64,000 nt of DNA from Lachnospiraceae bacterium (GTDB taxonomy: Bacteria > Bacillota > Clostridia > Lachnospirales > Lachnospiraceae). The notes beneath the pieces were generated by a model, which was not told where the DNA came from, did not search any database, and worked only from the letters and a program-made list of their open reading frames with translations. The position numbers and the translations under genes were made by a program. Each line of letters starts with the position of its first letter. Positions within the stretch are counted from its first letter, which is position 1. The DNA lies in assembly GCA_902363445.1 (NCBI GenBank), contig CABJAB010000003.1, positions 434,001-498,000 of the forward strand. The letters run 5' to 3'. Below, piece by piece: positions 27,247 through 40,184 of this stretch.

Positions 27247-29923
<2,677 letters not shown>

Positions 29924-29952
29924 CCTGTAATCACCGCCTCACACACTACTTT

Positions 29953-31047
29953 TTAGAAGCTATTTAATTTGTCCACCACATAGCTTATTTCCTCATCTGT
30001 CATTCCATAATACAATGGAAGGCTTAATTCAGTAGCACTAATCTCTTCAGCGATTGGAAGTGCTCCCTGCTGAACATGCAGATCTTTATATGCCCCTTGT
30101 AAATGCATAGGAATCGGATAATGCATATTTGTACCGATACCTGCAGTTTTTAAGTATTCAACTAATTTATCTCTATTCTTACACCGAATGGCAAATATAT
30201 GCCAAACCGGATTCGTACCATCCAGAACATATGGTAATACGAATTTGGGATTTATAATTTCATCCATATAGCGTTTCGCAATTTTGCGCCTTTCTTCGTT
30301 CATATGATCAAGATGAGGCAGCTTAACTGCGAGAAAAGCAGCTTGCAGTTCATCCAATCGAGAATTATTGCCTCGGTAAATATGGTGATACTTATAATCA
30401 GAACCATAATTACCCAGAGCACGAATCTTGTCCGCAAGTTTTTTACTATTAGTAACCGTTGCCCCCGCATCACCAAGGGCTCCCAGATTTTTACCCGGAT
30501 AGAAACTGAAACCTGCGGCATCACCAAAGCTTCCAACTACTTGCCCATGAAAGGTCGCTCCATGAGCCTGAGCGCAATCCTCCAATATATAAAGATTATA
30601 CATCTTAGCAATCTCCATAATTGGTTTCATATTACAAGGTTGTCCATATAGATGTACCGGCATAATCACCTTGGTCCTCGATGTAATAGCAGCCTCAATT
30701 TTATTTGAATCAATATTATAGGTCCGAATATCTGGCTCAACAAATACCGGTTTTGCTCCAACATATGTAATTGCCAGTGCAGAAGCAATGTAAGTATTAG
30801 AAGGAACAATTACCTCATCTCCTGCTTCAACCTCTAACGCCTTCAGTGCAAGCATTAAAGCATCAAGACCGTTACCGCACCCAATGCAGTACTTTGTATT
30901 ACAATACTCAGCAAAAGCATTTTCAAAAGCTTCATCTTCTTTGCCTTCAATGTACCAACTGTTGCCATAAACTCGCTCAAAAGCAGCACGAAGCTCCGTA
31001 TCAAGCTCCTTTTCCATAGGTTTAAAAGTTACAAAGGGAATATACAT
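29953..31047 (-). CDS. fdtB: DegT/DnrJ/EryC1/StrS aminotransferase (FdtB/QdtB-like)
   Basis: 364 aa. A PLP enzyme that aminates a keto nucleotide sugar. It has [26 protein letters not shown], the PLP lysine in [18 protein letters not shown], and [18 protein letters not shown]. Right upstream lies an FdtA-type 3,4-ketoisomerase, the pair that makes dTDP-3-amino-3,6-dideoxyhexose (Fuc3N or Qui3N). The dTDP-glucose synthesis genes are not in the window. Symbol is by family and neighbour. Confidence 0.85.
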   Translation of the reverse strand: MYIPFVTFKPMEKELDTELRAAFERVYGNSWYIEGKEDEAFENAFAEYCNTKYCIGCGNGLDALMLALKALEVEAGDEVIVPSNTYIASALAITYVGAKPVFVEPDIRTYNIDSNKIEAAITSRTKVIMPVHLYGQPCNMKPIMEIAKMYNLYILEDCAQAHGATFHGQVVGSFGDAAGFSFYPGKNLGALGDAGATVTNSKKLADKIRALGNYGSDYKYHHIYRGNNSRLDELQAAFLAVKLPHLDHMNEERRKIAKRYMDEIINPKFVLPYVLDGTNPVWHIFAIRCKNRDKLVEYLKTAGIGTNMHYPIPMHLQGAYKDLHVQQGALPIAEEISATELSLPLYYGMTDEEISYVVDKLNSF

Positions 31048-31078
31048 ATGCTTTATCCTCTTTCTTTAAAAATCTTTC

Positions 31079-31513
31079 TTAGTAAATTATAGTCCTAGTT
31101 CCATTATCTCCCGGGTTATCTTTGATAAACTGTAAATACTCATCATAATTTCTTATGTAATCGCTCTCATCATAAAGTTCGGATGCGAGGACCATTAAAA
31201 CGGCATCTGGAGTAAAGTCAAACATTTCTCTCCACATCGCATTAGATACGTACAGCCCTTCGTATGGCTTCTCCAACAGTACAACCTTCTTCTCCATACC
31301 ATTATCTAAACGAATCTTACAACTTCCATGAATACAGATTAAAATCTGCTGTAGTGACTTATGTGCATGATACCCACGAGTAACCCCCTCTGCTGTATCA
31401 TACATATAGTAAACACGTTTTATTGTAAACGGAATGTCCTTAAATTCTTCCAATGCCACCAACTGCCCTCGGGCATCGCCGTGGGGTTGGAACATATACT
31501 TGATCACCTGCAT
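31079..31513 (-). CDS. fdtA: dTDP-4-oxo-6-deoxyglucose 3,4-ketoisomerase (FdtA/QdtA-like cupin)
   Basis: 144 aa from the ATG at 31513 (AAAGAGGTG site; a longer frame to 31561 lacks one). A single-domain cupin of the PF05523 family: GDARGQLVALEEFKDIPFTIKR near the start, RGYHAHKSLQQILICIHGSC with active-site His residues, and LYVSNAMWREMFDFTPDAVLMVL. It isomerises the 4-keto to a 3-keto sugar for the aminotransferase that follows. FdtA (6-deoxy-galacto) and QdtA (gluco) cannot be told apart here. Confidence 0.85.
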   Translation of the reverse strand: MQVIKYMFQPHGDARGQLVALEEFKDIPFTIKRVYYMYDTAEGVTRGYHAHKSLQQILICIHGSCKIRLDNGMEKKVVLLEKPYEGLYVSNAMWREMFDFTPDAVLMVLASELYDESDYIRNYDEYLQFIKDNPGDNGTRTIIY

Positions 31514-31526
31514 ATATACACCTCTT

Positions 31527-32471
31527 TCAGTTATAAACCTTTTCATAGAACTGATTTGCACTCTCTATTATTTTATCAGTATATGCTTTTGCTAATTGTT
31601 CTTCTTCACTAATCTTTGAAACAAAAGCATCAAGTCTTGCCTTATTCAGGCTAAACAGCACTTTACGTCTAAGCCAATAAATATAAGTGAGCACATTTAG
31701 GCCTTTTGGCAACCCTTTCCTACTAACCATAATATTTTTTGTTATATTTATTAATTCATCATCAAACTCCGTTTTCTTTATATGCTTTTTATTTAACGAT
31801 ATCCCGGAATCTACTCTGTAAAGGATAAGAGGCTGTGTAGAAAAATACAATCTTGTCACTTCCTGATTAATTAAGTAATTCCACACCGGTATATCCTCAA
31901 TCCAATGATATTTCGACAGTTCCTGAAATAGCTCATCTGTAATCAATTCGCTTGACCAAAATACACCTGGAGTTTCAATAGGCATCTGGAATTTAATTCT
32001 ATTTTTAATCAGCTTTTTCCATTTGTGTTCCGGTGTACATAATAATTCCTTATAAAAATACCAAATATCCTTATGCAAGATATTTTCTCCATCAAATTTT
32101 AAAGTTGGAGTAAGTAGCACGTTTTGCTTACCACCAATCTCAAAGATATTTCTAAAAGAATAAAGATCATCACCAGCTAATAGCTTAAAGGTACTTGTTT
32201 TTACTTTTTTTAAGGCAAACATATAGTTTGCCACTGTTCCCAGATTTTTTTTATGATGATATATTTTAATGCTGGAAAATAGATATTTATTAGCTTCTGT
32301 CCATCTTGTAACACTTTCTACTGTTCTATCTCTCGATGAATCATCACATACTAATAAATCAATTTTATAATCCTGTCCAAATTTTCGCACTTGATACTTA
32401 ATACTTTCAAGCTGGTCAAGCACAAGTCTCTCCTGGTTAAATGTAATTATCGCAAATGTGAATTCTTTCAT
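31527..32471 (-). CDS. Glycosyltransferase family 2
   Basis: 314 aa from the ATG at 32471 (an in-frame TTG at 32489 is less likely). GT-A fold: AIITFNQERLVLDQLES, LLVCDDSSRDRTVES with the nucleotide-binding Asp pair, KNLGTVANYMFALK and LLAGDDLYS (DxD-like). The C-terminal half is basic and helical. It would add a sugar to the lipid-linked capsule repeat unit in the cytoplasm. Acceptor and donor are unknown. 13 bp before fdtA. Confidence 0.9.
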   Translation of the reverse strand: MKEFTFAIITFNQERLVLDQLESIKYQVRKFGQDYKIDLLVCDDSSRDRTVESVTRWTEANKYLFSSIKIYHHKKNLGTVANYMFALKKVKTSTFKLLAGDDLYSFRNIFEIGGKQNVLLTPTLKFDGENILHKDIWYFYKELLCTPEHKWKKLIKNRIKFQMPIETPGVFWSSELITDELFQELSKYHWIEDIPVWNYLINQEVTRLYFSTQPLILYRVDSGISLNKKHIKKTEFDDELINITKNIMVSRKGLPKGLNVLTYIYWLRRKVLFSLNKARLDAFVSKISEEEQLAKAYTDKIIESANQFYEKVYN

Positions 32472-32519
32472 TATCAAATCAACTCCCAATCAATAATTCC
32501 TCTATTAATGAAAATCAAA

Positions 32520-33527
32520 TTAGTATAGCAATAATTTCATTGCCTCAAACAAATAATACCTTTTTGAATTGCACACCCAAATTAAAAATCTATCCAAATG
32601 TCCAAGTTTACGTACATCTCCATATTCTAATGATGAAATAAAAAAGTCTGAATTACGGATTTTTTCAAATTGCTCATACCTCAGTTTTCGGTCATTACAC
32701 ATCTTAATAATTTCCTTTATAGTGCGAGAACATGTGATAAGGTTACGTTGATACACCTTTGTAACTAATAGATTATCCCCTTTATCCCAACGTTTTGCAA
32801 AATATCTTAATCTAGTGCCGACAACTGAGACTGAATCATAAAAGTCTTTCTGGAAATTATTTGTTATACTACTTCCGTTATCGCGATAATAATAAAGTAC
32901 TTTATCGAGATATACTGGTTTTGTTATATTATCAATTACACATAGCGACTGAATTAAATCTTCACCATTTCTTATTTTTGAATATTTTGTAAAATACTCT
33001 CTTCCGGCATAGCATTCTCTCTTAAAAGCCTTTAAAGCCATATTATTTAATTTAGTTCCAACACAAGTTAATTCATAAACATCATAAAGATTCAATACCA
33101 CATTACTCTGGATAGGAATATCATTCCATTTATCAGAAAAGTCTTTCTTTCTTGATGCACAAAACATAATCATATCCGCATTATATTCCTTAATCACATT
33201 TTTTATAGACTCTAATGCATCATACCGTAATGCATCATCTGAATCCAAAGATATGATATATTGCCCTGAGGCTTTTTCAATTCCATATGCTCTGGTCAAC
33301 AACAACCCTTCGTTTTCCTTATGAAATACTTTAACAAAAGTAGAATATAAAGAATGATATTTATCACAAATTTCAGGACTAGCATCTTTAGACCCATCAT
33401 CAACCAAAATCAGCTCATAATCCGAACACGTCTGGCCAATTACTGATTCTATACAATTATCCAAATAGTTTTCTTCATTATACACAGGAACAACAATAGA
33501 AAATAACTTTGGATTATTATCAGCCAT
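32520..33527 (-). CDS. Glycosyltransferase family 2
   Basis: 335 aa from the ATG at 33527; an upstream TTG at 33536 has no spaced ribosome site. GT-A motifs: SIVVPVYNEENYLDNCIESV, LILVDDGSKDASPEICDKY, and SLDSDDALRYDALES with the DxD. The C-terminal half has conserved aromatic residues (KPVYLDKVLYYYRDNGSS) seen in capsule glycosyltransferases. It begins 6 bp after the Wzy stop. Donor is not predictable. Confidence 0.92.
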   Translation of the reverse strand: MADNNPKLFSIVVPVYNEENYLDNCIESVIGQTCSDYELILVDDGSKDASPEICDKYHSLYSTFVKVFHKENEGLLLTRAYGIEKASGQYIISLDSDDALRYDALESIKNVIKEYNADMIMFCASRKKDFSDKWNDIPIQSNVVLNLYDVYELTCVGTKLNNMALKAFKRECYAGREYFTKYSKIRNGEDLIQSLCVIDNITKPVYLDKVLYYYRDNGSSITNNFQKDFYDSVSVVGTRLRYFAKRWDKGDNLLVTKVYQRNLITCSRTIKEIIKMCNDRKLRYEQFEKIRNSDFFISSLEYGDVRKLGHLDRFLIWVCNSKRYYLFEAMKLLLY

Positions 33528-33532
33528 TTTGC

Positions 33533-34708
33533 TCAATCCTTTCTACAAATATTAAATGATCGACTCAGAGCTTCTTCCCTCATTTTCTTTATATATGCTA
33601 GGACTATAAAGCACAAATAGACTCCAGCACTATTTAACTGCGAAGATGAGATACATGAAACTAATATTGAAAAGCAAATCGTCCTGATAAAATAAACGTC
33701 TTTAGTACAATCTAATTTTTTATCAAGAGATGATAAGAAAACGAGCAGTGCTATCGTGCCTATCACCCCAACTTCAAACAACCAGCCAAGTAGTTGATTA
33801 TGAGGAGGCCAGTCTACACCATACATTGATATGAAGCTTCCATTATTAACTATGCCATGTCCAAAAATAAATCCTGCTTTCGTATCAAAAATATTTTCCA
33901 ATGCCAACCCCCAAATCATTGTCCTGTTAGTAAGGGAAACACTTCTTTTTAGTAAATTAACGATGATCCAACTAAACCAATTCGAAGCATTTAAAAAAAC
34001 AAACGCTATATTCAAAAGACCTGTCACTATAATTGCAAATTTAAGAGTCACAAATTTTGACAATCTTTTTCTGAAAGTCAATAAAATCACGATGACTATC
34101 ATACAAGCTATAGCAGTCGAAACATCAAATTTTAAAATGTTATACAAGCTCAGCGCAACAATAATAATAAATTTTCGCCAGCTCCCATAGTAGATATATT
34201 GAAGATATGCAATGGCGACAAAAGGAAATACAAATTTTAAAAAAGCAACTCTTGTCCCTAAAAAATAAAACTCTCCAAATAGTGACGAAAATACTCCCTT
34301 AGGAAATATACAAATGGTTATTGTATTAATTAATAAATACAAAGCTCCTACCGATGATATAGCCGAAATCAAATCATTAGATTTATTTTGATAGCAGTAC
34401 TTTTCAAATATTAAAATCACATCGGCCACTAAAATTGTTAGTCTTCCCCACTGATCAAAATCTTTAACATTACCTGAAATCACCATAATTAATAATAAAT
34501 AACCTCTGATGACAAACCACCAAAATAATGACTTTGGAATTTTTCTCTTATTAAGCGATATAAAATATATAGCAAATATCAGAAGATCGAAAACTGCAAA
34601 CAACAGCGCAGTAATTCGAAACTGTGTAAAGATATCAGGTTGAATTATGATTAAAAAAACAATAAATGCCGACCACCAACCTTTATTCTTTTTTATTATT
34701 AGTTTCAT
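33533..34708 (-). CDS. O-antigen/capsule polymerase (Wzy-like)
   Basis: 391 aa from the ATG at 34708 (a TTG at 34750 extends the frame). About 10-12 hydrophobic helices, AT-rich codons, and a long outer loop with FGHGIVNNGSFISMYGVDWPPHNQLLGWLFEVG, where the HNxLL pattern is the usual mark of Wzy/WaaL-type proteins. It would polymerise repeat units outside the membrane. Pairs with Wzx at 28487-29923. Confidence 0.85.
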   Translation of the reverse strand: MKLIIKKNKGWWSAFIVFLIIIQPDIFTQFRITALLFAVFDLLIFAIYFISLNKRKIPKSLFWWFVIRGYLLLIMVISGNVKDFDQWGRLTILVADVILIFEKYCYQNKSNDLISAISSVGALYLLINTITICIFPKGVFSSLFGEFYFLGTRVAFLKFVFPFVAIAYLQYIYYGSWRKFIIIVALSLYNILKFDVSTAIACMIVIVILLTFRKRLSKFVTLKFAIIVTGLLNIAFVFLNASNWFSWIIVNLLKRSVSLTNRTMIWGLALENIFDTKAGFIFGHGIVNNGSFISMYGVDWPPHNQLLGWLFEVGVIGTIALLVFLSSLDKKLDCTKDVYFIRTICFSILVSCISSSQLNSAGVYLCFIVLAYIKKMREEALSRSFNICRKD

Positions 34709-34786
34709 TACCAGTTTCTTCCTCTCAATTTCTATTTTGTAATCGCTCAAATTAAAAAAATAGTCTAGTCACACCATCCAGCACAT

Positions 34787-35716
34787 TTATGCTGGTACAA
34801 AAGGTTGCTGCTTATTATCAAGATTAAGCAATTTACCTACCTTATAATCCCACTCTATAGGCATAAAGGGTATAAAACCGCCACATGGAGAAAAAGTAAT
34901 TTCAGAGAAGTAAACCTTTCCTTTAATTGAATATAAATCAATACGTGAAAACGCATTATTAATATTTCCTGCACATTTTCTAGCTATATCCAACATCTCG
35001 CTAAAATTACCAGGGAGAGAATAGTCTTTCAAAAAAGGGGCATAGTCCTCACGGGCGAAAGGTAACCTTTTTCCATTAAAATCAAAGAATGAAATAGCGG
35101 CAGTACTATGATTATCTAGTCCTTCTGATATATATAAAAATTGAGGAACATTATTAAAACAAAAAAACTTAAAATCTGTCAATGATGTATGTCCATCTTC
35201 ATTCATATATATTTCAGCTATAATTCGTGGTTTTACATCTTTATATGGCCATTCCCTTCCCGCCCAATAATAATTTCGTTTCATAGAACTTTTTATTTTT
35301 TTCTTTGCAGCATTCACGTCGAACGTTGTCTTATCCTTGCATATAATTAATCCACCACTGTCATGAGTACACTTTAATACAAACTGATTTGGCAGTGTCA
35401 TGAAATTTATATCATCAAAGGATTCCCATACTCCCAATGTAGGTATTACATATTCTTTACCTATCAAATCGGCCACATATTTTTTGACTTCATACTTGTC
35501 TACCAATTTTGTATAAAGTGGATTTCGATCATTTAATTTCATCCATTGCAGCTTTTCATTAAATGTTTCAGGATTTGATAAATTTATTTTTTTACGAAAT
35601 CTACATCTATACATCATACGTATATATGCCTCATCTCCCAAGAACCTGAACCCCCCACGAATCCCTACTGTGAATAGAAGTTCCAATGGATTATCTAAAT
35701 ACTTTTGTATCTTCAT
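34787..35716 (-). CDS. TupA-like ATP-grasp protein
   Basis: 309 aa of the ATPgrasp_TupA family (PF14305), found in capsule and teichuronopeptide loci. Marks: RMMYRCRFRKKINLSNPETF, NEKLQWMKLNDRNPLYTKLVDKY, FVLKCTHDSGG, and EITFSPCGGFIPF near the end with metal-binding Glu. It probably links an amino acid or similar group to the polysaccharide, but the substrate is unknown. Start overlaps closely with the upstream GT4 stop (2 bp apart). Confidence 0.88.
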   Translation of the reverse strand: MKIQKYLDNPLELLFTVGIRGGFRFLGDEAYIRMMYRCRFRKKINLSNPETFNEKLQWMKLNDRNPLYTKLVDKYEVKKYVADLIGKEYVIPTLGVWESFDDINFMTLPNQFVLKCTHDSGGLIICKDKTTFDVNAAKKKIKSSMKRNYYWAGREWPYKDVKPRIIAEIYMNEDGHTSLTDFKFFCFNNVPQFLYISEGLDNHSTAAISFFDFNGKRLPFAREDYAPFLKDYSLPGNFSEMLDIARKCAGNINNAFSRIDLYSIKGKVYFSEITFSPCGGFIPFMPIEWDYKVGKLLNLDNKQQPFVPA

Positions 35717-35717
35717 A

Positions 35718-36962
35718 TCATTTACCTTTCAAACAAGCAATCACTTTACTCATATGCCTTTCTTCACAGTAATCTGAATCGCACTTCATTCGCGCTTGTC
35801 TGCCCAAGCGTTCCACTGTTCCAGTATATTTCATCAGAATTCTTAATTTATCTGCCATATCTTTCGAATTTTTCATTTCAAACAGCAAACCTGTCTTGTT
35901 ATCTTCTACAATCTCCACTAGACTACCGATCCTAGAAGCAATTACCGGCTTTCCATGTGCATATGCTTCAACTACAGCATTTGGCATATTCTCATACCAA
36001 ATGGCCGGACACACAATACAAGCAGCTCTAGCAATCAGATTCTCCAGCTCCTGTCCTTGTTTAAATCCAGTGAATATTACCTTCTCTTCAAGTCCATTTT
36101 TCTGAATATACTTCCATATCTGCTGATCCTCATTCGAATCGGAAATTGTCCCTGTTATCTTAAGCACAAATTCAGTATCTTTAAGGTATTTCATTGCCTT
36201 AATTGCATAAATGGGACCCTTCTGATGAGCCATTCTCCCAAGGAAAAGAAAGTATTTATCAAACTCATAAGAAGGTGTAATTGAACTAGTATCAATAAAA
36301 GTGGGGATGCAGGTGACCTTATCTGCTGGAATACCACCTTTGATTAGAATGCCCTTGCTGAATTCACAGGTACAAATATACTGGTCAACATCATCAAAAA
36401 CTTTTATTTTCCAGTAAAGCTTCATAGCCAGCACGCGTAGCAACGTTCCAACTTTTGAGCCCTTTACACAACGATGCTTAATGGCTTTGCTATAGTCTCT
36501 ATAAAGACAGGCCTCACAAATGTCATCATCACAAAGAAAATCATATTTGGGACAGAACATGAAAAAATCGGAAATACGGTGAACTACGCGTACTCCTTCT
36601 TTTTTCGCCGCTCGAATAATAGATGGGGATAAATGATTCACCTCATGTAAGATATATATTGCATCCGGCTTAGTATCCTTAATCAACTTACGAAGTCGAT
36701 GTTCTGCGTCATAATTCCAAATGGTTGCTCGAACCATACCAACAATATTGGACAATGACTTTTTCGTATCTGTAAACATAAGTTGATTAGACCGAGGTTT
36801 TGCAAAATATTTGCTATAAGGTGTATCAAAATTCTGAGGATTATTTACTGAAAACGGAATCACCTCTATTCCTCTTTTTTCAGCTGCTTCTATAAATTTA
36901 AATAGATACTTTTCCGGACCACCAGCTATGAAATAGCGGTAGTTAGCTACGATTATCCTCAT
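35718..36962 (-). CDS. Glycosyltransferase family 4
   Basis: 414 aa, GT-B fold. N-terminal: NYRYFIAGGPEKYLFKFIEAAEKRG, with ILHEVNHLSPSIIRAAKK and a cluster of Cys (FCPKYDFLCDDDICEACLY) of the kind found in GT4 proteins with a Cys-rich insert. C-terminal donor site: FLFLGRMAHQKGPIYAIKAMK and CPAIWYENMPNAVVEAYAHGKPVIAS with the E-x7-E motif. Acceptor unknown. Confidence 0.93.
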   Translation of the reverse strand: MRIIVANYRYFIAGGPEKYLFKFIEAAEKRGIEVIPFSVNNPQNFDTPYSKYFAKPRSNQLMFTDTKKSLSNIVGMVRATIWNYDAEHRLRKLIKDTKPDAIYILHEVNHLSPSIIRAAKKEGVRVVHRISDFFMFCPKYDFLCDDDICEACLYRDYSKAIKHRCVKGSKVGTLLRVLAMKLYWKIKVFDDVDQYICTCEFSKGILIKGGIPADKVTCIPTFIDTSSITPSYEFDKYFLFLGRMAHQKGPIYAIKAMKYLKDTEFVLKITGTISDSNEDQQIWKYIQKNGLEEKVIFTGFKQGQELENLIARAACIVCPAIWYENMPNAVVEAYAHGKPVIASRIGSLVEIVEDNKTGLLFEMKNSKDMADKLRILMKYTGTVERLGRQARMKCDSDYCEERHMSKVIACLKGK

Positions 36963-36966
36963 AATG

Positions 36967-37702
36967 TCACAATCCTTTTATCCTGTTAATTATTATTCGA
37001 TAAATATTCAGCATTATTAGTAAAACTCCAATGATCATAACATATATGGACACAATCCCTAGAATATCTTTAGGATAAATATCGTGCCATACTATGTTAA
37101 TAATCTTCTGCATCATACGAAAAACAAGCATATGAGATAAACACATTTCCATGCTGATACCGCTTATATATGTAGTAATCTTATTGCTCATAATCCAATT
37201 TTTATCGTTGAGTGCCAGAAAAAACCAAAGTGAAAACATTTCTATCGTCTTCATAACAACTGCGCCAACACCATATACCGCGCCAGGAACAAGATAATAA
37301 GCTATAGTTAAAAGTAAACATACTAAAATCAAGATACATTTATATCTGTCAGCAAATTCCGAGAGATTCCCTCGATACAAATAGGACAACTCACCAGCAA
37401 TGAAAAAACGGCACACAGTATAGAAAAAAATGTCTATTTATAAAATTACCGATCACAAACGAATCTGATATAAAATAAATTTGACACATAAGTGCAACTA
37501 AAATAGAAACTGCAAATGAAACCCCCGCCCGTTTTCTGTTGTACAGCAGAAATGCAAAATACGAGAATACAATATAGAATACAAATACCACCCACAAAGC
37601 CCAGATAACTCCTATAACATTCAAATTATTATTTAGCAAAAGGCCAAAAATTCTTAGGCCATCTATATTCCTGCATTTTCTGTTTACCATCTCTCCTGAC
37701 AT
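36967..37702 (-). pseudogene. Degraded acyltransferase-3 family gene with frameshift
   Basis: Two overlapping pieces: 37391-37702 (RNIDGLRIFG start, then helices) and 36967-37416 (FFIAGELSYLYRGNLSEF, then helices). They join in a six-T run near 37400; one extra T would restore the frame. The N-terminal part is also shorter than in a normal acyltransferase, since NIDGLRIFG runs straight into a late-helix region. It is therefore a remnant rather than a simple phase-off gene. Confidence 0.75.
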
Positions 37703-37741
37703 TTAAGTTCACGCTTTTTAATTACTTAACATTATAAATCT

Positions 37742-38980
37742 CTAATCTCTATGAAAAACATCTCTTGTGTAAACCTTATCCTTAACATCATCAAGACACG
37801 AATTATATCTGTTAGCTATAATTGCATCACAGCGTTTCTTAAACTTATTAAGGTCATTAACGACCAGGCTTTCAAAAAATCGCTCTCCATCAGCTAATGT
37901 AGGTTCATAAATAATTACTGTCGCACCTTTAGCTTTGACCCGCTTCATTACCCCTTGAATAGAACTATGACGGAAGTTATCAGAATTGCTCTTCATAACT
38001 AATCGGTAAACACCAACAACAACTTCTTTCTCTATGCAGCTGCCCCACTCGGCATCGTTCTCACAGACACCAGCAATCTCAAGTACACGCTTAGCAATAA
38101 AGTTTTTTCTCGTCCTATTACTCTCAACAATTGCTGTCATCATATTCTGGGGAATGTCTTCATAGTTGGCAAGAATCTGCTTCGTATCTTTCGGCAAGCA
38201 GTATCCGCCGTAACCAAAAGATGGATTATTGTAATAAGATCCAATACGAGGATCAAGACAAACACCGTCAATAATTGCCCCTGTATCCAATCCCTTCATT
38301 TCTGCATAAGTATCAAGCTCGTTGAAATAGCTGATACGCAAAGCCAAATAAGTATTCGCAAACAACTTGACCGCTTCCGCCTCGGTAAATCCCATAAACA
38401 ACGTATCAATATCTTCCTTAATCGCCCCTTCCTGCAAAAGATTCGCAAAAGTATGTGCAGTTTCAACAAGTCGTTCATCGTTCATATCCGTGCCTATAAT
38501 GATTCGAGACGGATATAGATTATCATACAGAGCCTTTGACTCTCTTAAAAACTCAGGACAAAAAATAATATTTTCATTTCCCGTCTTATTCCTGATGGTT
38601 TCCGTAAATCCGACAGGACTCGTGGATTTAATAACCATAATGGCATTCGGATTACATCGGGTTACTGACTTGATAACTTCTTCAACAGCAGATGTATCAA
38701 AATAATTCTTTCTACAATCATAATTTGTAGGCGCTGCAATAACGACAAAATCCGCATTCTTATAAGCGGCTTCGGCATCCAAGGTCGCAGTTAAATCCAG
38801 CTTTTTCTCCATAAAATATTTTTCTATATATTCATCCTGAATCGGAGATCTTTTTTTATTAATCAAATCAACCTTCTCTAGAATTATATCTACAGCAACA
38901 ACATGATTTTTCTGTGCTAACAACGTAGCAATCGATAAGCCAACATAGCCAATTCCGGCTACCGCGATATTCTGATTCAT
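37742..38980 (-). CDS. ugd: UDP-glucose 6-dehydrogenase family protein
   Basis: 412 aa from the ATG at 38980 (GGAG seven bases upstream; a nearer ATG at 38986 is also in frame). It has the NAD-binding start [38 protein letters not shown], and the catalytic Cys in [13 protein letters not shown]. It oxidises UDP-glucose (or a related NDP-sugar) to the uronic acid, feeding the 4-epimerase upstream at 39044. Confidence 0.95.
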   Translation of the reverse strand: MNQNIAVAGIGYVGLSIATLLAQKNHVVAVDIILEKVDLINKKRSPIQDEYIEKYFMEKKLDLTATLDAEAAYKNADFVVIAAPTNYDCRKNYFDTSAVEEVIKSVTRCNPNAIMVIKSTSPVGFTETIRNKTGNENIIFCPEFLRESKALYDNLYPSRIIIGTDMNDERLVETAHTFANLLQEGAIKEDIDTLFMGFTEAEAVKLFANTYLALRISYFNELDTYAEMKGLDTGAIIDGVCLDPRIGSYYNNPSFGYGGYCLPKDTKQILANYEDIPQNMMTAIVESNRTRKNFIAKRVLEIAGVCENDAEWGSCIEKEVVVGVYRLVMKSNSDNFRHSSIQGVMKRVKAKGATVIIYEPTLADGERFFESLVVNDLNKFKKRCDAIIANRYNSCLDDVKDKVYTRDVFHRD

Positions 38981-39043
38981 AATCATTCTCCAATCAATTT
39001 CCAGTAGTGTTATCCACCCAAAGCGCTTACTATTCAGAACTAT

Positions 39044-40114
39044 CTACTCGCTCATATAAAAAGCCTTATACCATTCGGAGAATTTTCTCAGTCCCTCTCT
39101 GAGACTTGTTCTTGGCTTAAAACCAAAATCACGCTCAAATTCAGTGATATCAGCATATGTAGCAGGTACATCTCCCGGCTGCATAGGAACAAGTTCTTTG
39201 TGCGCTTCAAAGTCATAGTCCTCCGGCAACACTCCCGCACGAATCAATTCTTCCTCCAAGATATTCGCAAAATCCAGCAGATTCTCTGGTTTATTGTTTC
39301 CGATGTTATAAACTGCATACGGCGGAACCGGGAGACCATCTTCGCCACTTTTCTTATCTGGTGCTTTTTGCATAACCCTCAATACACCCTCAACGATATC
39401 GTCAACATAGGTAAAGTCACGCTCACAGTTTCCATAATTGAAAATTTGTATCATCTTACCCTCCTTCAATTTGTTCGTAAAACCAAAGTAGGCCATGTCA
39501 GGCCTTCCGGCTGGACCGTAAACTGTAAAGAAGCGAAGCCCCGTAGAGGGAATGTTATACAGTTTAGAATAAGCATGAGCCATTAGCTCATTACTTTTTT
39601 TTGTTGCTGCGTAGAGACTAACTGGGTTATCCACCTTGTCATCAATACTATATGGAACTTTTTTGTTGGTTCCGTAAACAGAAGAGCTCGATGCATATAC
39701 CAGATGCTCCACCGGTGTATGTCCTTTATCATAAGAATGGCGGCACCCCTCCAGAATATTAAAAAAGCCTATCAGATTAGATTCCACATAAGCGCCAGGA
39801 TTTGTAATGGAATAGCGTACTCCAGCCTGTGCACCTAAGTTGACAACAACCTCCGGCCTATATTTTTCAAAGACAGAAGTAATAAGAGCCATGTCAGCCA
39901 GATTACCTTTAATAAATGCGAAATTATTGTAGGAAAATAGCTCGTCGAGCCTATACTCCTTAAGCCTTACGTCATAGTAGTCATTCATATTATCTAAGCC
40001 AATAATTTTTACGGACGACTCATCCTGTAATAAACGCTTTGCAATATTGGATCCAATAAATCCTGCCACGCCCGTGATAAAAATTGTTTTATTACTCAAT
40101 TCGACTTTGCTCAT
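39044..40114 (-). CDS. NAD-dependent epimerase, probably UDP-glucuronate 4-epimerase
   Basis: 356 aa from the ATG at 40114 (GGTGAGGTG site). Extended SDR: TGVAGFIGSNIAKRLL, YASSSSVYGTNKKVPYS, and YAATKKSNELMAHAYS with the YxxxK pair. C-terminal region ends EGLRKFSEWYKAFY as in CapI/UGlcAE. Next to ugd, it would convert UDP-GlcA to UDP-GalA. UDP-glucose or other substrates cannot be excluded. Confidence 0.9.
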   Translation of the reverse strand: MSKVELSNKTIFITGVAGFIGSNIAKRLLQDESSVKIIGLDNMNDYYDVRLKEYRLDELFSYNNFAFIKGNLADMALITSVFEKYRPEVVVNLGAQAGVRYSITNPGAYVESNLIGFFNILEGCRHSYDKGHTPVEHLVYASSSSVYGTNKKVPYSIDDKVDNPVSLYAATKKSNELMAHAYSKLYNIPSTGLRFFTVYGPAGRPDMAYFGFTNKLKEGKMIQIFNYGNCERDFTYVDDIVEGVLRVMQKAPDKKSGEDGLPVPPYAVYNIGNNKPENLLDFANILEEELIRAGVLPEDYDFEAHKELVPMQPGDVPATYADITEFERDFGFKPRTSLREGLRKFSEWYKAFYMSE

Positions 40115-40184
40115 TACAAGCACCTCACCTTACCATTATGTCCATACCTACCCAACGGCCCAAACCAAACATTCCAAATAATTC

